A stretch of 64,000 nt of DNA from Cladorhizidae sp. MBARI D1340-BT2 (lineage: Eukaryota > Porifera > Demospongiae > Poecilosclerida > Cladorhizidae): NCBI GenBank assembly GCA_028752905.1, contig JAQNBH010000003.1:37942472-38006471 (forward strand), written 5' to 3'. The notes beneath the pieces are model-generated. The model made no database searches, was not told the origin of the DNA, and saw only the letters and a list, made by a program, of their open reading frames with translations. This document shows positions 14,001 to 28,494 of the stretch, piece after piece. The position numbers were made by a program, and so were the translations under genes. Each line of letters starts with the position of its first letter. The first letter of the stretch is position 1.

Positions 14001-17000
14001 GGTCATACACCTAGCATGGTTATATACTTAGCATGGTTATATACCTAGCATGGTTATATATCTAGCATGGTTATATACCTAGCATAGTTATACACCTAGC
14101 ATGGTTATACAATTAGCATGGTTATACACCTAGCATGGTTATATACCTAGCATAGTTATACACCTAGTATGGTTATACACCTAGCATGGTTATATACCTA
14201 GCATGGTTATATACCTAGCATGGTTATATACCTAGCATGATTATATACCTAGCATAGTTATACACCTAGCATGGTTATACAATTAGCATGGTTATACACC
14301 TAGCATGGTTATACACCTAGCATGGTTATATACCTAGCATGTTTATACACCTAGCATGGTTATACACCTAGCATGGTTATACAATTAGCATGGTTATACA
14401 CCTAGCATGGTTATATAACTAGCATGGTTATACACCTAGCATGGTTATACACCTAGCATGGTTATATACCTAGCATGGTTATATACCTAGCATTGTTATA
14501 CAGCTAGCATGCTTATACAATTAGCATTGTTATACACCTAGCATGATTATATACCTAGCATAGTTATACACTTAGCATGGTTATACACCTATCATGGTTA
14601 TATACCTAGCATGGTTATATACCTAGCATGGTTATATACCTAGCATGGTTATATACCTAGCATGGTTATATACCTAGCATAGTTATACACCTAGCATGCT
14701 TATACAATTAACATTGTTATACACCTAGCATGGTTATATACCTAGCATAGTTATACACTTAGCATGGTTATACACCTATCATGGTTATATACCTAGCATG
14801 GTTATATACCTAGCATGGTTATATACCTAGCATGGTTATATACCTAGCATGGTTATATACCTAGAATGGTTATATACCTAGCATGGTTATATACCTATAC
14901 ACCTAGCATGGTTATACAATTAGCATGGGTATACACCTAGCATGGTTATATACCTAGCATAGTTATACACCTAGCATGGTTATACACCTAGCATGGTTAT
15001 ATACCTAGCATGGTTATATACCTAGCATGGTTATATACCTAGCATGGTTATACACCTAGCATGGTTATATACCTAGCATGGTTATATACCTATCATGGTT
15101 ATATACCTAGCATGGTTATATACCTAGCATAGTTATACACCTAGCATGGTTATACAATTAGCATCGTTATACACCTAGCATGGTTATACACCTAGCATGG
15201 TTATACACCTAGCATGGTTATATACCTAGCATGGTTATATACCTAGCATTGTTATACACCTAGCATGGTTATATACCTAGCATGGTTATATACCTAGCAT
15301 GGTCATACACCTAGCATGGTTATATACCTAGCATGGTTATATACCTAGCATGGTTATATACCTAGCATGGTTATACACCTAGCATGGTTATACAATTAGC
15401 ATGGTTATACACCTAGCATGGTTATATACCTAGCATGGTTATATACCTAGCATGGTTATATACCTAGCATAGTTATACACCTAGCATGGTTATACAATTA
15501 GCATGGTTATACACCTAGCATGTTTATATACCTAGCATGGTTATACACCTAGCATGGTTATACACCTAGCATGGTTATATACCTAGCATGGTTATATACC
15601 TAGCATGGTTATACAATTAGCATGGTTATACACCTAGCATGGTTATATACCTAGCATAGTTATACACCTAGCATGGTTATACACCTAGCATGGTTATATA
15701 CCTAGCATGGTTATATACCTAGCATGGTTATATACCTAGCATGGTTATATACCTAGCATGGTTATATACCTAGCATTGTTATACACCTAGCATGGTTATA
15801 TACCTAGCATGGTTATATACCTAGCATGGTCATACACCTAGCATGGTTATATACTTAGCATGGTTATATACCTAGCATGGTTATATACCTAGCATGGTTA
15901 TATACCTAGCATAGTTATACACCTAGCATGGTTATACAATTAGCATGGTTATACACCTAGCATGGTTATATACCTAGCATAGTTATACACCTAGTATGGT
16001 TATACACCTAGCATGGTTATATACCTAGCATGGTTATATACCTAGCATGGTTATATACCTAGCATGGTTATATACCTAGCATGGTTATACACCTAGCATG
16101 GTTATACAATTAGTATGGTTATACACCTAGCATGGTTATACACCTAGCATACTTATACACCTAGCATGGTTATACACTAGCATGGTTATATACCTAGCAT
16201 GGTTATACACCTAGCATGGTTATACACCTAGCATGGTTATATACCTAGCATGGTTATATACCTAGCATGGTTATATACCTAGCATGGTTATATACCTAGC
16301 ATGGTTATATACCTAGCATAGTTATACACCTAGCATGGTTATGCAATTAGTATGGTTATACACCTAGCATGGTTATATACCTAGCATGGTTATATACCTA
16401 GCATGGTTATACACCTAGCATGGTTATACACCTAGCATGGTTATATACCTAGCATGGTTATATACCTAGCATGGTTATATACCTAGCATGGTTATATACC
16501 TAGCATGGTTATATACCTAGCATAGTTATACACCTAGCATGGTTATACAATTAGCATGGTTATACACCTAGCATGGTTATATACCTAGCATGGTTATATA
16601 CCTAGCATAGTTATACACCTAGCATGGTTATACACCTAGCGTGGTTATACACCTAGCATGGTTATATACCTAGCATGGTTATATACCTAGCATGGTTATA
16701 TACCTAGCATGGTTATATACCTAGCATAGTTATACACCTAGCATGCTTATACAATTAGCATGCTTATACAATTGGCATGGATATACACCTAGCATGGTTA
16801 TATACCTAGCATAGTTATACACTTAGCATGGTTATACACCTATCATGGTTATATACCTAGCATGGTTATATACCTTGCATGGTTATATACCTAGCATAGT
16901 TATACACCTAGCATGGTTATACAATTAGCTTGGTTATACACCTAGCATGGTTATATACCTAGCATAGTTATACACCTAGCATGGTTATACACCTAGCATG

Positions 17001-17200
17001 GTTATATACCTAGCATGGTTATACACCTAGCAAGGTTATACACCTAGCATGGTTATATACCTAGCATCATGGTTATACACCTAGCATGGTTATATACCTA
17101 GCTTGGTTATACACCTAGCATGGTTATAATTATACCTAGCATGGTTATATACCTAGCATGGTTATACACCTAGCATGGTTATATACCTAGCATAGTTATA
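11000..17200. repeat. Region with 4,676/4,132-bp offset copies
   Basis: CATACTT at 11,471 matches 16,148, and AATTGG at 12,094 matches 16,770 (4,677 and 4,676 bp). The one-base difference is the 16-bp monomer at 16,168. Further on, CATCAT at 12,934 matches 17,066 and ATAATT at 12,994 matches 17,126, both 4,132 bp. The drop of 544 bp is exactly 32 monomers. It corresponds to loss of the TTGTAC...TTGTATACC stretch (present near 12,598) from the later copy. The next copies at 20,566 and 20,626 are 3,500 bp on. This part was rearranged by whole-monomer deletions and I could not tile it into clean units. Confidence 0.72.
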
Positions 17201-18299
17201 CACCTAGTATGGTTATACACCTAGCATGGTTATATACCTAGCATGGTTATATACCTAGCATGGTTATATACCTAGCATGATTATATACCTAGCATGGTTA
17301 TATACCTAGCATAGTTATACACCTAGCATGGTTATACACCTAGCATGGTTATACACCTAGCATGGTTATATACATAGCATGGTTATATACCTAGCATGGT
17401 TATATACCTAGCATGGTTATATACCTAGCATAGTTATACACCTAGCATGCTTATACAATTAGCATGGTTATACACCTAGCATGGTTATATACCTAGCATA
17501 GTTATACACTTAGCATGGTTATACACCTATCATGGTTATATACCTAGCATGGTTATATACCTAGCATGGTTATATACCTAGCATGGTTATATACCTAGCA
17601 TAGTTATACACCTAGCATGGTTATACAATTAGCATGGTTATACACCTAGCATGGTTATATACCTAGCATAGTTATACACCTAGCATGGTTATACACCGAG
17701 CATGGTTATATACCTAGCATGGTTATATACCTAGCATGGTTATATACCTAGCATGGTTATACACCTAGCATGGTTATATACCTAGTATGGTTATATACCT
17801 AGCATGGTTATATACCTAGCATGGTTATATATCTGGCATAGTTATACACCTAGCATGGTTATACAATTAGCATGGTTATACACCTAGCATGGTTATATAC
17901 CTAGCATAGTTATACACTTAGCATGGTTATACACATATCATGGTTATATACCTAGCATGGTTATATACCTAGCATGGTTATATACCTAGCATAGTTATAC
18001 ACCTAGCATGCTTATACAATTAACATTGTTATACACCTAGCATGGTTATATACCTAGCATAGTTATACACTTAGCATGGTTATACACCTATCATGGTTAT
18101 ATACCTAGCATGGTTATATACCTAGCATGGTTATATACCTAGCATGGTTATATACCTAGCATGGTTATATACCTAGCATGGTTATATACCTAGCATGGTT
18201 ATATACCTAGCATAGTTATACACCTAGCATGCTTATACAATTAGCATTGTTATACACCTATCATGGTTATATACCTAGCATGGTTATATACCTAGAATG

Positions 18300-21200
18300 G
18301 TTATATACCTAGCATGGTTATATACCTATACACCTAGCATGGTTATACAATTAGCATGGGTATACACCTAGCATGGTTATATACCTAGCATAGTTATACA
18401 CCTAGCATGGTTATACACCTAGCATGGTTATACACCTAGCATGGTTATATACCTAGCATGGTTATATACCTAGCATGGTTATACACCTAGCATGGTTATA
18501 TACCTAGCATGGTTATATACCTAGCATGGTTATATACCTAGCATGGTTATATACCTAGCATAGTTATACACCTAGCATGGTTATACAATTAGCATCGTTA
18601 TACACCTAGCATGGTTATACACCTAGCATGGTTATACACCTAGCATGGTTATATACCTAGCATGGTTATATACCTAGCATGGTTATATACCTAGCATGGT
18701 TATATACCTGGCATAGTTATACACCTAGCATGGTTATACAATTAGCATGGTTATACACCTAGCATGGTTATATACCTAGCATGGTTATAGACCTAGCATG
18801 GTTATATACCTAGCATGGTTATGCACCTAGCATGGTGATATACCTAGCATGGTTATATACCTAGTATGGTTATATACCTAGCATGGTTATATACCTAGCA
18901 TAGTTATACACCTAGCATGGTTATACAATTAGCATGGTTATACACCTAGCATTGTTATATACCTAGCATAGCTATACACCTAGCATGGTTATACACCTAG
19001 CATGGTTATATACCTAGCATGGTTATATACCTAGCATGGTTATATACCTAGCATGGTTATACACCTAGCATGGTTATATACCTAGCATGGTTATATACCT
19101 AGCATGGTTATATACCTAGCATGGTTATATACCTAGCATGGTTATACACCTAGCATGGTTATACAATTAGCATGGTTATACACCTAGCATGGTTATATAC
19201 CTAGCATAGTTATACACCTAGCATGGTTATACACCTAGCATGGTTATATACCTAGCATGGTTATATACCTAGCATGGTTATATACCTAGCATGGTCATAT
19301 ACCTAGCATAGTTATACACCTAGCATGGTTATACAATTAGCATGGTTATACACCTAGCATGTTTATATACCTAGCATGGTTATACACCTAGCATGGTTAT
19401 ACACCTAGCATGGTTATATACCTGGCATGGTTATATACCTAGCATGGTTATACAATTAGCATGGTTATACACCTAGCATGGTTATATACCTAGCATAGTT
19501 ATACACCTAGCATGGTTATACACCTAGCATGGTTATATACCTAGCATGGTTATACACCTAGCATGGTTATATACCTAGCATAGTTATACACCTAGTATGG
19601 TTATACACCTAGCATGGTTATATACCTAGCATGGTTATATACCTAGCATGGTTATATACCTAGCATGGTTATATACCTAGCATGGTTATACACCTAGCAT
19701 GGTTATACAATTAGTATGGTTATACACCTAGCATGGTTATATACCTAGCATACTTATACACCTAGCATGGTTATACACCTAGCATGGTTATATACCTAGC
19801 ATGGTTATACACCTAGCATGGTTATACACCTAGCATGGTTATATACCTAGCATGGTTATATACCTAGCATGGTTATATACCTAGCATGGTTATATACCTA
19901 GTATGGTTATATACCTAGCATAGTTATACACCTAGCATAGTTATACACCTAGCATGGTTATACACCTAGCATGGTTATATACCTAGCATGGTTATATACC
20001 TAGCATGGTTATATACCTAGCATGGTTATACACCTAGCATGGTTATATACCTAGCATGGTTATATACCTAGCATGGTTATATACCTAGCATGGTTATATA
20101 CCTAGCATAGTTATACACCTAGCATGGTTATACAATTAGCATGGTTATACACCTCGCATGGTTATATACCTAGCATAGTTATACACCTAGCATGGTTATA
20201 CACCTAGCATGGTTATACACCTAGCATGGTTATACACCTAGCAAGGTTATACACCTAGCATGGTTATATACCTAGCATGGTTATATACCTAGCATGGTTG
20301 TATACCTAGCATGGTTATACACCTAGCATGGTTATATACCTAGCATGGTTATATACCTAGCATAGTTATATACCTAGCATGGTTATATACCTAGCATAGT
20401 TATACACCTAGCATGGTTATACAATTAGCATGGTTATACACCTAGCATGGTTATATACCTAGCATAGTTATACACCTAGCATGGTTATACACCTAGCATG
20501 GTTATATACCTAGCATGGTTATACACCTAGCAAGGTTATACACCTAGCATGGTTATATACCTAGCATCATGGTTATACACCTAGCATGGTTATATACCTA
20601 GCTTGGTTATACACCTAGCATGGTTATAATTATACCTAGCATGGTTATATACCTAGCGTGGTTATACACCTAGCATGGTTATATACCTAGCATAGTTATA
20701 CACCTAGCATGGTTATACAATTAGCATGGTTATACACCTAACATGGTTATATACATAGTTATACACCTAGCATGGTTATACACCTAGCATGGTTATATAC
20801 CTAGCTTGGTTATACACCTAGCATGGTTATAATTATACCTAGCATGGTTATATACCTAGCGTGGTTATACACCTAGCATGGTTATATACCTAGCATGGTT
20901 ATACACCTAGCATGGTTATACACCTAGCATGGTTATATACCTAGCATGGTTATATACCTAGCATGGTTATACAATTAGCATGGTTATACACCTAGCATGG
21001 TTATATAACTAGCATAGTTATACACTTAGCATGGTTATACACCTAGCATGGTTATATACCTAGCATGGTTATATACTTAGCATGGTTATATACCTAGCAT
21101 GGTTATATACCTAGCATGGTTATATACCTAGCATGGTTATACACCTAGCATGGTTATATACCTAGCATGTTTATATACCTAGCATGGTCATACACCTATC

Positions 21201-23690
21201 ATGGTTATATACTTAGCATGGTTATATACCTAGCATGGTTATATATCTAGCATGGTTATATACCTAGCATAGTTATACACCTAGCATGGTTATACAATTA
21301 GCATGGTTATACACCTAGCATGGTTATATACCTAGCATAGTTATACACCTAGTATGGTTATACACCTAGCATGGTTATATACCTAGCATGGTTATATACC
21401 TAGCATGGTTATATACCTAGCATGATTATATACCTAGCATAGTTATACACCTAGCATGGTTATACAATTAGCATGGTTATACACCTAGCATGGTTATACA
21501 CCTAGCATGGTTATATACCTAGCATGGTTATACACCTAGCATGGTTATACACCTAGCATGGTTATACAATTAGCATGGTTATACACCTAGCATGGTTATA
21601 TAACTAGCATGGTTATACACCTAGCATGGTTATACACCTAGCATGGTTATATACCTAGCATGGTTATATACCTAGCATTGTTATACACCTAGCATGCTTA
21701 TACAATTAGCATTGTTATACACCTAGCATGATTATATACCTAGCATAGTTATACACTTAGCATGGTTATACACCTATCATGGTTATATACCTAGCATGGT
21801 TATATACCTAGCATGGTTATATACCTAGCATGGTTATATACCTAGCATGGTTATATACCTAGCATAGTTATACACCTAGCATGCTTATACAATTAACATT
21901 GTTATACACCTAGCATGGTTATATACCTAGCATAGTTATACACTTAGCATGGTTATACACCTATCATGGTTATATACCTAGCATGGTTATATACCTAGCA
22001 TGGTTATATACCTAGCATGGTTATATACCTAGCATGGTTATATACCTAGCATGGTTATATACCTAGCATGGTTATATACCTAGCATAGTTATACACCTAG
22101 CATGCTTATACAATTAGCATTGTTATACACCTATCATGGTTATATACCTAGCATGGTTATATACCTAGAATAATTATATACCTAGCATGGTTATATACCT
22201 ATACACCTAGCATGGTTATACAATTAGCATGGGTATACACCTAGCATGGTTATATACCTAGCATAGCTATACACCTAGTATGGTTATACACCTAGCATGG
22301 TTATATACCTAGCATGGTTATATACCTAGCATGGTTATATACCTAGCATGGTTATACACCTAGCATGGTTATATACCTAGCATGGTTATATACCTATCAT
22401 GGTTATATACCTAGCATGGTTATATACCTAGCATAGTTATACACCTAGCATGGTTATACAATTAGCATCGTTATACACCTAGCATGGTTATACACCTAGC
22501 ATGGTTATACACCTAGCATGGTTATATACCTAGCATGGTTATATACCTAGCATGGTTATATACCTAGCATGGTTATATACCTGGCATAGTTATACACCTA
22601 GCATGGTTATACAATTAGCATGGTTATACACCTAGCATTGTTATATACCTAGCATGGTTATAGACCTAGCATGGTTATATACCTAGCATGGTTATACACC
22701 TAGCATGGTGATATACCTAGCATGGTTATATACCTAGCATGGTTATATACCTAACATGGTTATATACCTAGCATAGTTATACACCTAGCATGGTTATACA
22801 ATTAGCATGGTTATACACCTAGCATTGTTATATACCTAGCATAGCTATACACCTAGCATGGTTATACACCTAGCATGGTTATATACCTAGCATGGTTATA
22901 TACCTAGCATGGTTATATACCTAGCATGGTTATACACCTAGCATGGTTATATACCTAGCATGGTTATATACCTAGCATGGTTATATACCTAGCATGGTTA
23001 TATACCTAGCATGGTTATACACCTAGCATGGTTATACAATTAGCATGGTTATACACCTAGCATGGTTATATACCTAGCATAGTTATACACCTAGCATGGT
23101 TATACACCTAGCATGGTTATATACCTAGCATGGTTATATACCTAGCATGGTTATATACCTAGCATGGTTATATACCTAGCATAGTTATACACCTAGCATG
23201 GTTATACAATTAGCATGGTTATACACCTAGCATGTTTATATACCTAGCATGGTTATACACCTAGCATGGTTATACACCTAGCATGGTTATATACCTAGCA
23301 TGGTTATATACCTAGCATGGTTATACAATTAGCATGGTTATACACCTAGCATGGTTATATACCTAGCATAGTTATACACCTAGCATGGTTATACACCTAG
23401 CATGGTTATATACCTAGCATGGTTATATACCTAGCATGGTTATATACCTAGCATGGTTATATACCTAGCATGGTTATATACCTAGCATTGTTATACACCT
23501 AGCATGGTTATATACCTAGCATGGTTATATACCTAGCATGGTCATACACCTAGCATGGTTATATACTTAGCATGGTTATATACCTAGCATGGTTATATAC
23601 CTAGCATGGTTATATACCTAGCATAGTTATACACCTAGCATGGTTATACAATTAGCATGGTTATACACCTAGCATGGTTATATACCTAGC
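18300..23690. repeat. Mosaic HOR region, 3,873-bp offset
   Basis: The left parts of two copies, about 18.3-19.4 and 22.2-23.2 kb, match at 3,873 bp (markers CCTATA, TATAGACC, CATGTTT). Between them lie two ATAATT monomers only 203 bp apart (20,626 and 20,829), a short local duplication around a shortened stretch reading ATACATAGTT near 20,751. Private changes include CCTCGCATGG near 20,153 and AATAATTATATACC near 22,169. From about 23,690 the sequence enters the 4,802-bp HOR. Confidence 0.7.
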
Positions 23691-26600
23691 ATAGTTATAC
23701 ACCTAGTATGGTTATACACCTAGCATGGTTATATACCTAGCATGGTTATATAACTAGCATGGTTATATACCTAGCATGGTTATATACCTAGCATGGTTAT
23801 ACACCTAGCATGGTTATACAATTAGTATGGTTATACACCTAGCATGGTTATATACCTAGCATACTTATACACCTAGCATGGTTATACACCTAGCATGGTT
23901 ATATACCTAGCATGGTTATACACCTAGCATGGTTATACACCTAGCATGGTTATATACCTAGCATGGTTATATACCTAGCATGGTTATATACCTAGCATGG
24001 TTATATACCTAGCATGGTTATATACCTAGCATAGTTATACACCTAGCATGGTTATACAATTAGTATGGTTATACACCTAGCATGGTTATATACCTAGCAT
24101 GGTTATATAACTAGCATGGTTATACACCTAGCATGGTTATACACCTAGCATGGTTATATACCTAGCATGGTTATATACCTAGCATGGTTATATACCTAGC
24201 ATGGTTATATACCTAGCATGGTTATATACCTAGCATAGTTATACACCTAGCATGGTTATACAATTAGCATGGTTATACACCTAGCATGGTTATATACCTA
24301 GCATGGTTATATACCTAGCATAGTTATACACCTAGCATGGTTATACACCTAGCGTGGTTATACACCTAGCATGGTTATATACCTAGCATGGTTATATACC
24401 TAGCATGGTTATATACCTAGCATGGTTATATACCTAGCATAGTTATACACCTAGCATGCTTATACAATTAGCATGCTTATACAATTGGCATGGATATACA
24501 CCTAGCATGGTTATATACCTAGCATAGTTATACACTTAGCATGGTTATACACCTATCATGGTTATATACCTAGCATGGTTATATACCTAGCATGGTTATA
24601 TACCTAGCATAGTTATATACCTAGCATAGTTATACACCTTGCATGGTTATACAATTAGCATGGTTATACACCTAGCATGGTTATATACCTAGCATAGTTA
24701 TACACCTAGCATGGTTATACACCTAGCATGGTTATATACCTAGCATGGTTATATACCTAGCATGGTTATATACCTAGCATGGTTATACACCTAGCATGGT
24801 TATATACCTAGCATGGTTATATACCTAGCATGGTTATATACCTAGCATGGTTATATACCTAGCATAGTTATACACCTAGCATGGTTATACAATTAGCATG
24901 GTTATACACCTAGCATGGTTATATACCTAGCATAGTTATACACCTAGCATGGTTATACACCTAGCATGGTTATACACCTAGCATGGTTGTACACCTAGCA
25001 AGGTTATACACCTAGCATGGTTATATACCTAGCATGGTTGTATACCTAGCATGGTTGTATACCTAGCATGGTTATACACCTAGCATGGTTATATACCTAG
25101 CATGGTTATATACCTAGCATGGTTATATACCTAGCATGGTTATATACCTAGCATAGTTATACACCTAGCATGGTTATACAATTAGCATGGTTATACACCT
25201 AGCATGGTTATATACCTAGCATAGTTATACACCTAGCATGGTTATACACCTAGCATGGTTATATACCTAGCATGGTTATACACCTAGCAAGGTTATACAC
25301 CTAGCATGGTTATATACCTAGCATCATGGTTATACACCTAGCATGGTTATATACCTAGCTTGGTTATACACCTAGCATGGTTATAATTATACCTAGCATG
25401 GTTATATACCTAGCATGGTTATACACCTAGCATGGTTATATACCTAGCATAGTTATACACCTAGTATGGTTATACACCTAGAATGGTTATATACCTAGCA
25501 TGGTTATATACCTAGCATCGTTATATACCTAGCATGATTATATACCTAGCATGGTTATATACCTAGCATAGTTATACACCTAGCATGGTTATACACCTAG
25601 CATGGTTATACACCTAGCATGGTTATATACATAGCATGGTTATATACCTAGCATGGTTATATACCTAGCATGGTTATATACCTAGCATAGTTATACACCT
25701 AGCATGCTTATACAATTAGCATGGTTATACACCTAGCATGGTTATATACCTAGCATAGTTATACACTTAGCATGGTTATACACCTATCATGGTTATATAC
25801 CTAGCATGGTTATATACCTAGCATGGTTATATACCTAGCATGGTTATATACCTTGCATAGTTATACACCTAGCATGGTTATACAATTAGCATGGTTATAC
25901 ACCTAGCATGGTTATATACCTAGCATAGTTATACACCTAGCATGGTTATACACCGAGCATGGTTATATACCTAGCATGGTTATATACCTAGCATGGTTAT
26001 ATACCTAGCATGGTTATACACCTAGCATGGTTATATTCCTAGTATGGTTATATACCTAGCATGGTTATATACCTTGCATGGTTATATATCTGGCATAGTT
26101 ATACACCTAGCATGGTTATACAATTAGCATGGTTATACACCTAGCATGGTTATATACCTAGCATGGTTATATACCTAGCATGGTTATATACCTAGCATGG
26201 TTATACACCTAGCATGGTTATATACCTAGCATGGTTATACACCTAGCATGGTTATATACCTAGCATGGTTATATACCTAGCATATTTATACACCTAGCAT
26301 GGTTATACAATTAACATGGTTATACACCTAGCATGATTATATACCTAGCATGGTTATATACCTAGCATGGTTATATACCTAGCATGGTTATATACCTAGC
26401 ATAGTTATACACCTAGCATGGTTATACAATTAGCATGGTTATACACCTAGCATGGTTATATACCTAGCATAGTTATACACCTAGCATGGTTATACACCGA
26501 GCATGGTTATATACCTAGCATGGTTATATATCTAGCATGGTTATATACCTAGCATGGTTATATATCTGGCATAGTTATACACCTAGCATGGTTATACAAT

Positions 26601-28494
26601 TAGCATGGTTATACACCTAGCATGGTTATATACCTAGCATGGTTATATACCTAGCATGGTTATATACCTAGCATGGTTATACACCTAGCATGGTTATACA
26701 ATTAGCATGGTTATACACCTAGCATGGTTATATACCTAGCATAGTTATACACCTAGCATGGTTATACACCTAGCATGGTTATATACCAAGCATGTTTATA
26801 CACCTAGCAAGGTTATACACCTAGCATGGTTATATACCTAGCATCATGGTTATACACCTAGCATGGTTATATACCTAGCTTGGTTATACACCTAGCATGG
26901 TTATAATTATACCTAGCATGGTTATATACCTAGCGTGGTTATACACCTAGCATGGTTATATACCTAGCATAGTTATACACCTAGCATGGTTATACACCTA
27001 GCATGGTTATATACCTAGCATGGTTATATACCTAGCATAGTTATATACCTAGCATAGTTATACACCTTGCATGGTTATACAATTAGCATGGTTATACACC
27101 TAGCATGGTTATATACCTAGCATAGTTATACACCTAGCATGGTTATACACCTAGCATGGTTATATACCTAGCATGGTTATATACCTAGCATGGTTATATA
27201 CCTAGCATGATTATACACCTAGCATGGTTATATACCTAGCATGGTTATATACCTAGCATGGTTATATACCTAGCATGGTTATATACCTAGCATAGTTATA
27301 CACCTAGCATGGTTATACAATTAGCATGGTTATACACCTAGCATGGTTATATACCTAGCATAGTTATACACCTAGCATGGTTATACACCTAGAATGGTTA
27401 TACACCTAGCATGGTTGTACACCTAGCAAGGTTATACACCTAGCATGGTTATATACCTAGCATGGTTATATACCTAGCATGGTTGTATACCTAGCATGGT
27501 TATACACCTAGCATGGTTATATACCTAGCATGGTTATATACCTAGCATGGTTATATACCTAGCATGGTTATATACCTAGCATAGTTATACACCTAGCATG
27601 GTTATACAATTAGCATGGTTATACACCTAGCATGGTTATATACCTAGCATAGTTATACACCTAGCATGGTTATACACCTAGCATGGTTATATACCTAGCT
27701 TGGTTATACACCTAGCATGGTTATAATTATACCTAGCATGGTTATATACCTAGCATGGTTATACACCTAGCATGGTTATATACCTAGCATAGTTATACAC
27801 CTAGCATGGTTATACACCTAGCATGGTTATATACCTAGCATGGTTATATACTTAGCATGGTTATATACCTAGCATGGTTATATACCTAGCATGGTTATAT
27901 ACCTAGCATGGTTATACACCTAGCATGGTTATATACCTAGCATGGTTATATACCTAGCAAGGTCATACACCTAGCATGGTTATATACTTAGCATGGTTAT
28001 ATACCTAGCATGGTTATATACCTAGCATGGTTATATACCTAGCATGGTTATACACCTAGCATGGTTATACAATTAGCATGGTTATACACCTAGCATGGTT
28101 ATATACCTAGCATAGTTATACACCTAGCATGGTTATACAATTAGCATGGTTATACACCTAGCATGGTTATATACCTAGCATGGTTATATACCTAGCATGG
28201 TTATACACCTAGCATGGTTATACAATTAGCATGGTTATACACCTAGCATGGTTATATACCTAGCATAGTTATACACCTAGCATGGTTATACACCTAGCAT
28301 GGTTATATACCTAGCATGGTTATACACCTAGCAAGGTTATACACCTAGCATGGTTATATACCTAGCATCATGGTTATACACCTAGCATGGTTATATACCT
28401 AGCTTGGTTATACACCTAGCATGGTTATAATTATACCTAGCATGGTTATATACCTAGCGTGGTTATACACCTAACATGGTTATATACCTAGCAT
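23690..28494. repeat. 4,802-bp HOR, copy 1
   Basis: This is the first of two adjacent, nearly identical copies. Nine markers keep one offset of 4,802 bp to copy 2: CATACTT 23,860, TATAACTAG 24,105, AATTGG 24,483, TTGTAC 24,987 and 27,415, and ATAATT 25,383, 26,903, 27,723 and 28,427. Internally it is a diverged dimer: TTGTAC spacing is 2,428 within the copy and 2,374 across the junction, summing to 4,802. Differences from copy 2 seen by eye are few: TTGTATACC at about 25,038, CATCG at about 25,518, CCTTGCATAG at about 25,852, TATTCC at about 26,035 and ACCAAGC at about 26,786. Upstream of about 23,690 the two copies stop matching. Confidence 0.88.
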
